From Aggregicoccus sp. 17bor-14 (lineage in GTDB: Bacteria > Myxococcota > Myxococcia > Myxococcales > Myxococcaceae): 64,000 nt of DNA. The notes beneath the pieces were generated by a model that did no database searches, was not told the DNA's origin, and saw nothing but the letters and a program-made list of their open reading frames with translations. Location: contig NZ_VJZZ01000001.1 in NCBI RefSeq assembly GCF_009659535.1, forward strand, positions 1-64,000. The letters are read 5' to 3'. The translations under genes were made by a program, and so were the position numbers. Positions 22,847-31,076 of this stretch are shown one piece after another; the first letter of the stretch is position 1, and every line of letters begins with the position of its first letter.

Positions 22847-24565
22847 TCAGGGGAGGGTGTCGAGCAGGCCCTGCGCATCCGGCGCGCCCCAGCCCGTGGG
22901 GAAGTCCCACCCCGCGTGCGCCGGGTACGAGAGCGAGTAGTGCTCGGTGATGTCGCGGAAGGTGCGCTGCACCTCGCGCCGCTCGTAGAGGTGGCGGTTG
23001 ATGAAGCCGAGCACCGGGCGGCCCGAGGCGAGCCGCCCGCTGTCGATGCTCGCCACCATGCCCGCGAAGATGGGTGCGGCGAACGAGGTGCCGGTGTTCG
23101 GCCGCAGCTTCCCCAGCCACATGTACCAGTAGTCGGTCTCGGCGTTGAGCGCGACGTCGGACACGCCGCGCATGTCGCTCAGGCCGGGCAGCCCCACCTG
23201 CCACTCCGGGATGGCGAAGGTGTTGCTGGTGCCCGAGCCCGAGTACTCCCAGGCCACCTCCGAGACCACCTTCGTCCCCTCCAGCTTGAGCACCGTGCCG
23301 CCCACGCAGGTCACGTAGGGGCTCGAGGAGGGGATGTCCACGCCGGCCGAGTCGCCGCTCGCCGAGACGACCGTCATGCCGATCGCCGCCGCCATCATCG
23401 CCGAGTTGCCGTAGGCGACGCGCACGCCGCGCGGCTCCGCGTCCTCGCGGTGGGCAAAGGAGTTGGTGAGCACGTTCACCTCGCCGCGGCCGATCGCCTC
23501 GTTGAAGGTGTAGAGCATGGACGTATTGCGGGCGTCCGGCCCCATGTAGACGATCAGCTCCGCCTCCGGCGCCATCGCGCCTGCCCACTCCACGTCCAGC
23601 TGCGTCTCGCGGTAGCGCGTGGCCGGCGGCTCCATGGTGAGCACCCGCTTGGGGTCCTCGCGCTGGATGCCGAACACCTTCCAGAAGCCGCGCGCGTCCT
23701 TCATGTGGAAGGCCGCGCCCACGTTCACGCCCAGCTTCACGCCCTTGCCGCGAAAGCCCTTCGCGTACAGCGAGGTGAAGTTGTACGCGGCCGCCACCTG
23801 CTGCGGCGAGAGCCCCAGCTCGGGGTTCTCGGGCGGCTTCGTGGAGGGGGTGTTCTCGCGGTCGTCGATGGCGTGGGGATCCGCGGGCAGGTCCAATGCG
23901 ACGACGCTGTCGATGCGGTCCGCGATGAACTTGGGCGCGGTGATGCTGCCGTTGAAGCCGTAGACGTCGTGCGGCTCGTTGCCCACCTGGGGGCTCTTGC
24001 GCTCGAGCACGCGCACCTCGGCGCCGAAGGCCTCGTTGAAGTCCCCCACGGTGCCGGTGAACTGCAGGAGCAGCCGGTTGCTCGCGATGCGCGGCACCTT
24101 GAAGCCCTTGCTCTTGAGCCAGTCCACCACCACGCCCACGTCCTTCTCGGTGGGCGCGTGGCGCTCCACCCACTGCTGCGGCGTGAGGTAGTGGCGGAAG
24201 TTCGGGCTCTGCGGATCGTACAGGTCGTCGATCGTCGCCTTGAGCTCGTCGCGGTTGCGGATGGGGAAGGAGATGAGCCCGCGGATGGGATCCTTCGGCT
24301 TGGCCGCGCCCTTGTCGTCGTACACGCCCGGGAGGTCCGCGGGCACGCCGTCCGGCGCGGGGGTGGGCGTGGGATCGTGCGGCGGATCCACCGGGGGCGG
24401 AGGCGGCGTCTGCTCGGGGATGGGCGTGGGCGTGGGCGCGGGTGCCGGCTGCACCGGGGCGGGCGGGGGCGGGCTGAGGAAGAGCGCCCGATCCGAGTCG
24501 TGACACGCGCTGGTGCCCAGCAGTGCCCACGTTCCCAGGACCCACGCCCCTCGCCATGCCCTCAT
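22847..24565 (-). CDS. Secreted S53 sedolisin (pro-kumamolisin) serine protease
   Basis: A 572-residue lipoprotein-type secreted protease: lipobox region GTWALLGTSAC, a Pro/Thr-rich linker, a pro-kumamolisin activation domain (about 90-230: FRHYLTPQQW, FGAEVRVLERK) and a sedolisin catalytic domain. The Glu and Asp of the catalytic set lie in ETQLDVEWAGAMAPEA, the oxyanion Asp region in VVSASGDSAGV, and the nucleophile in NTGTSFAAPIFAG; a Ca-binding GWGAPD segment ends the protein. These enzymes work at acidic pH after self-removal of the prodomain. The start at 24565 was chosen because GGGGGA lies just upstream and the signal peptide begins there; a longer frame starts at 24700. The stop is 119 bp upstream of the hydrolase-like lipoprotein gene. 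A link to the polymer system is only positional. Confidence 0.88.
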   Translation of the reverse strand: MRAWRGAWVLGTWALLGTSACHDSDRALFLSPPPPAPVQPAPAPTPTPIPEQTPPPPPVDPPHDPTPTPAPDGVPADLPGVYDDKGAAKPKDPIRGLISFPIRNRDELKATIDDLYDPQSPNFRHYLTPQQWVERHAPTEKDVGVVVDWLKSKGFKVPRIASNRLLLQFTGTVGDFNEAFGAEVRVLERKSPQVGNEPHDVYGFNGSITAPKFIADRIDSVVALDLPADPHAIDDRENTPSTKPPENPELGLSPQQVAAAYNFTSLYAKGFRGKGVKLGVNVGAAFHMKDARGFWKVFGIQREDPKRVLTMEPPATRYRETQLDVEWAGAMAPEAELIVYMGPDARNTSMLYTFNEAIGRGEVNVLTNSFAHREDAEPRGVRVAYGNSAMMAAAIGMTVVSASGDSAGVDIPSSSPYVTCVGGTVLKLEGTKVVSEVAWEYSGSGTSNTFAIPEWQVGLPGLSDMRGVSDVALNAETDYWYMWLGKLRPNTGTSFAAPIFAGMVASIDSGRLASGRPVLGFINRHLYERREVQRTFRDITEHYSLSYPAHAGWDFPTGWGAPDAQGLLDTLP

Positions 24566-24709
24566 GCTGTCCCCCATCCCGTCGCGCAGCGCGCGACCCT
24601 GTGGAGGACGATGCGATCGCACTCCAGGTCCGACAACTGTCCACTCCCGTGAGCCGCAATGCTCGCCTGGTCGGCGGGCGCGCCGCGCTCGCGGGATCAC
24701 CGCATGGCG

Positions 24710-25162
24710 CTACACCGTGGCTGGCGCGGGAGGCAGCGGCTTGCGGCGAAGGATGCGCGCGGGCACACCCGCCACCACGGCGCCCGGCGGCACGTCCTCG
24801 GTCACCACCGCATTCGCGCCGATCTCCGCGTGGTCGCCCACCGTGACGGGCCCGAGCACCATCGCGCCCGCGCCCACCATCACGTCGGCCCCGAGCCGCG
24901 GCACCCCGGGCGCGTCGGGGCGCTCGCCCAGCGTCACGTTCTGGCAGAGGAAGGTGCGCGGGCCCACGTGCACCCCCGGCGCCACCACCACGCCGATGCC
25001 GCCGTAGCCCAGCTCCACGCCCTCGCCCAGCTGCGCGCGCAGGTCCAGCCGCGTCTGGTGCAGGCGCTCGCCCAGCGTGGAGAGCACCTGCGGGAGCAGG
25101 GGGACGCCGGCCGCCCTCAGGCGGCGCGCGGTGCGGTAGAAGCTCAGTGCGTTCGGGCCCAT
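24710..25162 (-). CDS. Serine-acetyltransferase-like hexapeptide acyltransferase
   Basis: A 150-residue left-handed beta-helix acyltransferase: a short N-terminal helix pair (SFYRTARRLRAAGVPLLPQVLS), then hexapeptide repeats (GIGVVVAPGVHVGPRTFLCQNVTLGER, VMVGAGAMVLGPVTVGDHAEIGANAVV) and the GVPARIL ending typical of CysE/WcaB-like enzymes. It is too short for CysE, which carries a longer N-terminal helical domain, and resembles the serine O-acetyltransferase-like proteins of capsule and exopolysaccharide loci. It overlaps the preceding GNAT gene by 19 bases, so the two are coupled and probably decorate the same cell-surface product. The acceptor is unknown. Confidence 0.85.
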   Translation of the reverse strand: MGPNALSFYRTARRLRAAGVPLLPQVLSTLGERLHQTRLDLRAQLGEGVELGYGGIGVVVAPGVHVGPRTFLCQNVTLGERPDAPGVPRLGADVMVGAGAMVLGPVTVGDHAEIGANAVVTEDVPPGAVVAGVPARILRRKPLPPAPATV

Positions 25163-26424
25163 CGTCTCACCATGCGCCGGGCCATCGGGGCCCAGCGGAA
25201 CTTGGCCGAGTGCAGCGTGCGGCCGACCAGGGAATCGCGGAACACGAAGAGCCAGCCGTGGCGGCGGGCGCGCTCGGTCCACTCGCGCTTGCTCGGGCTG
25301 TCGTCGCCCAGCAGATCCAGCTCGCGGATGCCGCGGCGCACGCAGTCCTCGATGAGGCTCTCGGTGAGCAGCTGCCCCGGGCTCACGTCCGCGTAGGCCT
25401 CGTCGTAGCCGGGCTTCATCGCCAGGTAGCGCTCGCCGTATGCGAGCCCGAACTGGAACGCGATGGGCTGGCCGTCGAGCTTGAGGAAGTAGAGCGCGAG
25501 CTGCCCCTCGGCGGCCGCCCGGTGCGCGAGCGCCGTGTAGAAGCCCAGCGTGCGCGCGTCCTGGCTGATGGCGGTGCCGTTCTTCGCCTTCCAGCCGCTG
25601 CGCTCGATGCGGAAGCCCTCCTCGAGCCACAGGTCCAGCGCCTCGCCGCCGTCCACGCGGTCCACCGTCACCTTGCCGCGCTCCTCGAGCCGGCGCCGCT
25701 TGCGCCGCAGCGTCTTGCGGTTCTTGCGCTTCTCCTGCGCGAGCGCCTCGAGCGTGGCGGGAAGCTGCACGTAGGGCGACTGGCCGCTGTGCCACACGCC
25801 CGCGGGCATGCCGGCCGCCTCGGAGGCGGGGAGCAGCGCCCACGCGGCGCCGCCCTCGTACACGTGGGTCACGCGCAGCACGTCCCACGACTCGTCCTGT
25901 GCGAGGTGCGCGAGGAAGGCGCGGCCCACGGCCTCGGGATCCTCGGCGAGCATGTCGAAGCGGCCCGAGTGCTCGTTGGAGGCGGAGGCCAGCTGGCGCA
26001 CGCGCACCCCGTACTGGCGGCGGCGCTGCTCGAGCAGCACCAGCGCGCCCGCGAGCCGCCCCTCGGCGCTGCGCGCGGTGAGCACCCGCAGGCGCGCGCG
26101 CGGCGCGAAGTGGTCGAGCCAGCAGCGCAGGTAGCCGTGGCGGTGGAAGACCTGGTCATCGGTGCGCGCGGCGAGCGCGTCCCACTCGAGCGCGAGCGCA
26201 TCGAAGGCGGCGCGGCCGCGCGCCTCGTACACCTGCAGCGGCCCGGCGCTGGGCGCGTGGGCGGTGCGGGGGGGCTGCCAGGGGGCGACCTCCTCGAGCT
26301 CGGAGAAGAGCGGCACGTCGGTGGGCCGCAGGGACGCGCGGCCGGGCGTGTTGGGCGCGCGGGAGGGCTCCTGCGCGGCCAGCTCCCCGGTCGGGTGCGG
26401 CAGTGGTGTCAGCGGCTCCGGCAT
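25144..26424 (-). CDS. GNAT/FemAB-like (BioF2-type) acyltransferase
   Basis: A 426-residue cytoplasmic protein. After a 90-residue Pro-rich leader comes the two-lobed GNAT fold of the BioF2/CelD/FemAB-like family: FDALALEWDALAAR with HRHGYLRCWLDHF, a central basic helix (AQEKRKNRKTLRRKRRRLEE), and the C-terminal lobe with LALYFLKLDGQPIAFQFGLAYGERY and GYDEAYADVSPGQLL. Members act in exopolysaccharide modification or add aminoacyl groups to cell-wall precursors. It starts at ATG 26424 with GAGGGGGGA upstream and is coupled to the downstream hexapeptide acyltransferase. Four genes separate it from capC on the same strand, so involvement in the polymer is possible but unproven. Confidence 0.8.
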   Translation of the reverse strand: MPEPLTPLPHPTGELAAQEPSRAPNTPGRASLRPTDVPLFSELEEVAPWQPPRTAHAPSAGPLQVYEARGRAAFDALALEWDALAARTDDQVFHRHGYLRCWLDHFAPRARLRVLTARSAEGRLAGALVLLEQRRRQYGVRVRQLASASNEHSGRFDMLAEDPEAVGRAFLAHLAQDESWDVLRVTHVYEGGAAWALLPASEAAGMPAGVWHSGQSPYVQLPATLEALAQEKRKNRKTLRRKRRRLEERGKVTVDRVDGGEALDLWLEEGFRIERSGWKAKNGTAISQDARTLGFYTALAHRAAAEGQLALYFLKLDGQPIAFQFGLAYGERYLAMKPGYDEAYADVSPGQLLTESLIEDCVRRGIRELDLLGDDSPSKREWTERARRHGWLFVFRDSLVGRTLHSAKFRWAPMARRMVRRWARTH

Positions 26425-26703
26425 CTGGTCTGTCCCCCCTCGGTGCACGACTGGGCGCCTGCGACTCACTGACGCTCGCCCTGTCGGGAAGCGGGCACCC
26501 TCCAGCTCCCGCCTCCGACGAAGAGACAATGAGGACGCCTCCGGCCGACGAACAGCAGGGGCAAATGTCACTTCGCCCGTGCCGCCGGGAGGCATGCGTG
26601 CAGGCGTGGTCCGCCGCGTGCATGGAGAAGGGGCCTTCCCCCAGCGTCGGCGCGTGCACACGCATGCCGTCTGCGGGGCCGATGGGGCACCGTTCACTTT
26701 GCG

Positions 26704-27414
26704 ATGGCCCGCTTCGAGCGCATCCACGGCTGGGACGTCTCGCCCACGCAGGCCGTGGCGCTGCAGCAGCAGCTGCGCTCGCAGGTGCGGCTGCAGCCCG
26801 CGCCCGGGCCCTTTCGCACGGTGGCCGGCGCGGACATCTCCTTCGACCTCGGCTCGGAGACGGTCTACGCGGGCATCGTGGTGCTCTCGCTCCCGGAGCT
26901 GGAGACGATCGAGGAGGTGGGCGTCACCACCCGGGCGCCCTTTCCCTATGTCCCCGGGCTGCTCACCTTCCGCGAGGCGCCCGCGCTGCTCGAGGCCTGG
27001 GCGCAGCTGCGCTGCGAGCCGGACGCGGTGATGCTGGACGGGCAGGGGGTGGCGCACCCGCGGCGCATCGGCATCGCCTCGCACCTGGGGCTGTTCCTGC
27101 AGCGGCCCACGGTGGGCTGCGGGAAGAGCCGGCTCGTGGGACGCTTCGCGGAGCCGGGCTCGGAGCGCGGGGACTGGTCGCCGCTCGTGGACAAGGGCGA
27201 GTGCGTGGGGGCGGCGCTGCGCAGCAAGCGGCGCACCCAGCCGCTGTTCATCTCGCCCGGGCACCTGCTGGATCTGCCGGGTGCGCTCGCGCTCACGCTC
27301 GCCTGCGGCGGTGGCTACCGGGTGCCCGAGCCCACGCGCCGCGCGCACCTCTTCGTCAATGCGCTGCGCCGCGCCGGACAGGCCCCCCATTCCGTAGTAG
27401 ACGGGCACGCATGA
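26704..27414 (+). CDS. nfi: Endonuclease V (deoxyinosine-specific)
   Basis: A 236-residue endonuclease V. Diagnostic motifs: VAGADISFDL (catalytic Asp), PFPYVPGLLTFREAP (strand-separating PYIP-type wedge with the metal-binding Glu), DAVMLDGQGVAHPRRIGIASHLGL (catalytic Asp and His) and PTVGCGKSRLVG. It cuts the second phosphodiester bond 3' of deoxyinosine, starting repair of deaminated adenine. The length is normal for the family. The stop overlaps the start of the downstream coiled-coil gene (ATGA). The roughly 280-bp gap upstream is divergent with the GNAT gene and should hold both promoters, though none is obvious. Confidence 0.93.
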   Translation: MARFERIHGWDVSPTQAVALQQQLRSQVRLQPAPGPFRTVAGADISFDLGSETVYAGIVVLSLPELETIEEVGVTTRAPFPYVPGLLTFREAPALLEAWAQLRCEPDAVMLDGQGVAHPRRIGIASHLGLFLQRPTVGCGKSRLVGRFAEPGSERGDWSPLVDKGECVGAALRSKRRTQPLFISPGHLLDLPGALALTLACGGGYRVPEPTRRAHLFVNALRRAGQAPHSVVDGHA

Positions 27415-28016
27415 GCAAGCGCGAGAAGCAGGAGCCGACGCAGCTGGGCATGGCCGCCGAGGGCGTGGAGGAGGAGCTGCGGCGCTTCGAGGCGCTGGCG
27501 GACACGGTGCTGCGCACGCCGCTGGACTCGGAGAAGAACCTGGAGCGCGCCTCCAAGGCGCTGCGCGAGGTGGCCGAGAGCGACGAGCGCCTCGTCGCGC
27601 AGCTGCAGAAGCTGGTGGCCGCGGTGGGCGGCATCCGGGACCGGCAGCAGGAGCACGCGCGCGGGGTGAACGCCCGCGCCGAGGAACTGCAGGCGCGCAC
27701 CCAGGCCTTCCAGGGCCTGCTGCAGCGCTACGCCGGGCTGGGCAAGAGCGCGAGCGAGCTCAACGCCGTGGTGCAGGACATCGCCGCGCGCAAGCAGAAG
27801 GCCACGAGCTCCGAGGACAACCGCGCGCTCGCCGCGAGCCTCGAGCAGCTGCTCGAGCGCATGGGACAGGTGGCCGAGGAGGCGCAGGGCCTGGCCACGA
27901 GCGCGACCGAGCAGGACTTCGGCGACATCGCCCGCCAGGCGGACTCGCTGCGCCAGCAGCTGCTGTCCGCGCGCAACAAGATGTCGCTCCTGCAGAAGGG
28001 GCTCGCGGCGAGTTGA
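27411..28016 (+). CDS. Coiled-coil protein coupled to endonuclease V
   Basis: A 201-residue, almost wholly alpha-helical, soluble protein with heptad-like patterns throughout (VEEELRRFEALADTVL, EVAESDERLVAQLQKLVAAV, LEQLLERMGQVAEEAQ). It has no signal peptide, membrane helix or catalytic motif, and no known family was recognised. Its start overlaps the nfi stop by four bases, so it is co-translated with endonuclease V. Its 3' end faces the Omp85-type gene with a gap of 13 bases. Confidence 0.75.
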   Translation: MSKREKQEPTQLGMAAEGVEEELRRFEALADTVLRTPLDSEKNLERASKALREVAESDERLVAQLQKLVAAVGGIRDRQQEHARGVNARAEELQARTQAFQGLLQRYAGLGKSASELNAVVQDIAARKQKATSSEDNRALAASLEQLLERMGQVAEEAQGLATSATEQDFGDIARQADSLRQQLLSARNKMSLLQKGLAAS

Positions 28017-28029
28017 AGTCCCCGGCGGC

Positions 28030-29406
28030 TCAGGGCGCCACGCCCGCCACCACGTAGATGCGCACCTCGCCCGGGTTCACGCCGTAGGCCACGTCCACGC
28101 CGAGCAGGGGCAGCACGATGTTGCTCAGGTACAGGCGCAGGCCCGCGCCCACGCCCTGGGTCAGCTGCCCGCCGTTCACCCCCTCGCGCTGGTTCGGGAG
28201 GTAGCCGCGCGTGAGCTGCTCCTCGCTGCCGAGCAGGGCGAGGTCGTCCGGCAGGTGGCGGAAGTAGGTGAGGGCGGTGTCCGAGAAGGCCACGCCGCGC
28301 ACCGAGAGCGCGCTCACCCGGAAGAGGGGGAAGTGGTACTCGGCCGTGAAGGACGCCTTCGTATCGCCGCGAAACTGCCGGTGCAGGAAGCCGCGCAGGT
28401 TGAGGCCGCCGGTGGTGAGCTCGTTGTAGAAGGGCAGGTCCTGGCCCAGCTGCGCCTCGGCGCGCAGCACCAGGTTCTGCTCGGTGAAGAGCCGGATGCC
28501 CTGCCGGTACAGCGCGCCCACCTTCTCGTAGTCGAAGTCCGAGCCCAGCCCCTCGCGCGAGATCTCGTACGAGCCCTCGAGGTTCAGGCCCTCCATGATC
28601 GGCCCCAGCGTCTGGCGCGTGTCGATGCCGGCGACCAGGCGCAGCGTCGCGTCCGTCTGCGTCTCGTGCGGGAGCTGCGCGGGCGAGGTGACGGGGCTGT
28701 CCGGGCTCGGCGAGAGCGGGTGCACGAGCGAGTAGCGGTACTTCACCGCGGTGCGGAAGGTCTCGAACCAGTTGATGGTGAACTCGCTCGCCACGCCGCC
28801 CAGGTTCACCCGGGTGGTGCGCAGCACCGCGGGCTCCTTCACCTCGGCGCCGCCTTCGTACTCCTGCACCCGGTCGCTCTTGAGCTGCCCCTCCACCGAG
28901 AGGCGCAGGGCCGGCCAGTCGAAGAGGTTCGGGTCCAGGTAGCCCACGAAGATGCCGGACTCGTTGGAGGTGACCTGGGCGCCCACGATGAACTTCTTGC
29001 TGCGCCCCCACAGGTTGTTCTCCGCGTAGATGAGCCCGCCGCCCACATTGGAGGACGAGGCCGCGAAGGTGGGCGCGATGACCCAGGAGATCTTCTCCGT
29101 CACCTCGATGAGCACCCGCACGCGCCCCTCGTCCGCGGGCTCGGTGGTGAGCTGCACCTCCTTGAAGAGGCCGGTGGCCACCAGGTAGCGCTCGGCGCGC
29201 GCCGCGTCCTTCGGGCCGAAGGCGTCACCCACGTCCAGGCGCGAGTAGCCCACGATGGTGTCCTCGTGGGTGCGCCCGTCGGTGTGGGCGCGGATCTCCG
29301 CGATGCGCGGCGCGCCCTCGTCCTCCGCGAGGGCGAGCGCGGGAGGGAGCAGGGCGAGCGCGAGGCCGAGCAGGCGCGCGGGGAGCAGGGGGCGGAAGGG
29401 GGCCAT
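28030..29406 (-). CDS. Omp85/BamA-TamA-like outer-membrane barrel protein
   Basis: A 458-residue outer-membrane protein with signal peptide (LLGLALALLPPALALA), one POTRA-like domain (about 30-110: IAEIRAHTDGRT, DAARAERYLVATGLFKEVQLTTEP, VRVLIEVTEKI) and a 16-strand-type barrel of the surface-antigen (Bac_surface_Ag) family. The barrel contains a GFLHRQF-like RGF-loop equivalent (LNLRGFLHRQFRGD) and ends with a membrane strand that terminates in Ala-Pro rather than the usual aromatic residue. BamA has five POTRA domains; a single one suggests a specialised insertase or secretion pore. It is monocistronic. Confidence 0.82.
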   Translation of the reverse strand: MAPFRPLLPARLLGLALALLPPALALAEDEGAPRIAEIRAHTDGRTHEDTIVGYSRLDVGDAFGPKDAARAERYLVATGLFKEVQLTTEPADEGRVRVLIEVTEKISWVIAPTFAASSSNVGGGLIYAENNLWGRSKKFIVGAQVTSNESGIFVGYLDPNLFDWPALRLSVEGQLKSDRVQEYEGGAEVKEPAVLRTTRVNLGGVASEFTINWFETFRTAVKYRYSLVHPLSPSPDSPVTSPAQLPHETQTDATLRLVAGIDTRQTLGPIMEGLNLEGSYEISREGLGSDFDYEKVGALYRQGIRLFTEQNLVLRAEAQLGQDLPFYNELTTGGLNLRGFLHRQFRGDTKASFTAEYHFPLFRVSALSVRGVAFSDTALTYFRHLPDDLALLGSEEQLTRGYLPNQREGVNGGQLTQGVGAGLRLYLSNIVLPLLGVDVAYGVNPGEVRIYVVAGVAP

Positions 29407-29514
29407 CGCCCCGTGGATAGCCCAGGCCGGCGCGGCGAGTCATGCCCGGCAGCGCCGCAGGCGTCCCGGAAACGTCAGCTGCCGCCCGGGAACGCACGCC
29501 CTAGCTTCTGCGGC

Positions 29515-30105
29515 ATGCCCTCCGAGCCCCGCGCCAAGCTGCACTCGCCCGAGGTGGACTACCGCGCCCACCCCGAGCTGTACCGCGTGGGCCGCGGCGA
29601 GCAGGGAGTGCTCACGGTACAGCCCTACAAGGCCGAGCTGCTGCCGCTCTGGCGCTTTCGCACTCCCGCCGAGGCGGAGCGCTCCGCGGCGCAGCTCTTC
29701 CGCGCCTACCTGCGCTACCGGCGCGCCGGGGACTTCGTGGGCATGGACATGGCGCGCAAGTTCCTCCAGATGGGCTTCACCCGCGCCTCGCGCTACGCGC
29801 ACCACGCCGGGGGCCGCAAGTACGCGCGCGGCAGTGGCGAGGCGCTGCCGCCCACGCTCGACCCGGAGAAGGCCGCCTCTGCCGCGATCTTCAAGGAGGC
29901 CTGGGATCGCGTCCGGGAGGACCCCCTCTACCAGGCGCGCAAGGCTGCGCACCCGGCCGCAGCCCCGCTCAGTGACGCGCCGTCGCGTCGTGCAGCAGCT
30001 CCAGCAGCGCCTTCTCGGAGCAGTGCAGGCCGCCGTTCGTCTGGTGCACCTCCTCCACGCTCTGGAAGTAGCGGTCCACGACGCGGCCGCGCTCGAAGTG
30101 GGTGA
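29515..30105 (+). CDS. DUF4385-family protein with anomalous 3' extension
   Basis: A 196-residue protein. Residues 1-145 match the DUF4385 family: KLHSPEVDYRAHPELYRVGRG, QPYKAELLPLWRFRTP, VGMDMARKFLQMGFTR, ASRYAHHAGGRKYARGSG, AAIFKEAWDRVREDPLYQ. The function is unknown. The family usually ends near the ARKAAH segment. Here the frame runs on for about 50 low-complexity Ala/Ser/Arg/Pro residues, overlapping the 3' end of the convergent topoisomerase gene by 137 bases. The extension looks like antisense read-through, either from a lost stop or a small frameshift near 29945-29975. The start is firm, since the family N-terminus coincides with it. Confidence 0.8.
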   Translation: MPSEPRAKLHSPEVDYRAHPELYRVGRGEQGVLTVQPYKAELLPLWRFRTPAEAERSAAQLFRAYLRYRRAGDFVGMDMARKFLQMGFTRASRYAHHAGGRKYARGSGEALPPTLDPEKAASAAIFKEAWDRVREDPLYQARKAAHPAAAPLSDAPSRRAAAPAAPSRSSAGRRSSGAPPPRSGSSGPRRGRARSG

Positions 30106-30991
30106 GCACGGGGGGCGAGATGTACGAGGCGCGCGCCACGGCGGGCGTGTTGCCCAGGTGCTCGGAGGCCTCCTTCACCGCCGCCACCAGCGTCTTCTTG
30201 AGCACCTTCTGGTCGGGCTTCTCCACCTGCTCGCGCGCCCGCGCCAGCGCGCAGGCGCAGATGAGCGTGCCCGCCCAGGTGCGGAAGTCCTTGGCGCTGT
30301 AGTCCGCGCCCATGATCTCCTGGATGTACTCGTTGATGTGGCGGCGGCGCACGTCCACCACCGCGCCGTCGTCGAGCACGAACTTGAAGACGTCGCGGCC
30401 CGGCACCTTCAGCAGCTCGCGGATGATGCGCGCCACGCGCCGGTCGCGCAGCTCGCGGTGCTGGTGCTTGCCGGATTTGCCGGGGAAGTCGAAGGTGATC
30501 GTCTCGCCCTTCACCTTCACGTGCTTGGGCCGCAGCGTCGCGAGCCCGTAGCTGCCGTTCTCCGCCGCGTACACCTCGCTGCCGGGGCGGATGTAGCAGG
30601 TGCCCAGGATGCGCAGGATGCACGCCATCACCTTGTCGCGCCCCAGCCCCTTGCGCCCGAGGTCCGCGTTCACGCGCTTGCGCAGCCGCGGCAGCGCCCG
30701 GGCGAAGTTGAGCAGCCGCTCGTACTTCTCCGCCTCGCGCTTCTGCACCTGGCGCTCGTGGTAGCGGTACTGCCAGCGCCCGGCCGCGTCCTTGCCCACC
30801 GCCTGCAGGTGCGAGCGCGGGTTGGGCGAGATGGCCACCTCGGTCCACGCGGGCGGCAGCTTGAGGGCCTCGATGCGGGAGAGGTCGGTGGCGCGCAGCC
30901 GGCGGCCGTCCGGAGAGGCGTAGCGAAAGCCCCGCTGGGGGCTGCCCACGCGCCGGATTCCACTCTTCTGCAGTCGCTCGAGGTGCGTCAT
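29969..30991 (-). CDS. Type IB DNA topoisomerase (poxvirus/bacterial type)
   Basis: A 340-residue topoisomerase IB. An N-terminal beta domain (GFRYASPDGRRLRATDLSRIEALKLPPAW, ISPNPRSHLQAVGKDAAGR) is followed by the catalytic domain with the Arg/Lys/Arg/His set (RILGTCYIRPGSEVY, GKSGKHQHRELRDRR, DYSAKDFRTWAGT) and the nucleophile Tyr in ARASYISPPVL (Y290). It relaxes positive and negative supercoils through a 3'-phosphotyrosine. The start at 30991 has GAGG upstream; a longer frame begins at 31030. The 3' end overlaps the DUF4385 frame. Confidence 0.93.
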   Translation of the reverse strand: MTHLERLQKSGIRRVGSPQRGFRYASPDGRRLRATDLSRIEALKLPPAWTEVAISPNPRSHLQAVGKDAAGRWQYRYHERQVQKREAEKYERLLNFARALPRLRKRVNADLGRKGLGRDKVMACILRILGTCYIRPGSEVYAAENGSYGLATLRPKHVKVKGETITFDFPGKSGKHQHRELRDRRVARIIRELLKVPGRDVFKFVLDDGAVVDVRRRHINEYIQEIMGADYSAKDFRTWAGTLICACALARAREQVEKPDQKVLKKTLVAAVKEASEHLGNTPAVARASYISPPVLTHFERGRVVDRYFQSVEEVHQTNGGLHCSEKALLELLHDATARH

Positions 30992-31076
30992 GCTTGCCTC
31001 ATAGCTGTGCAGTCCAGTGGGGGACCGCAACGGCCCGGGTCTCTCCGGAGGCAGGCGGGCAGCCGGGCGATCGCGC

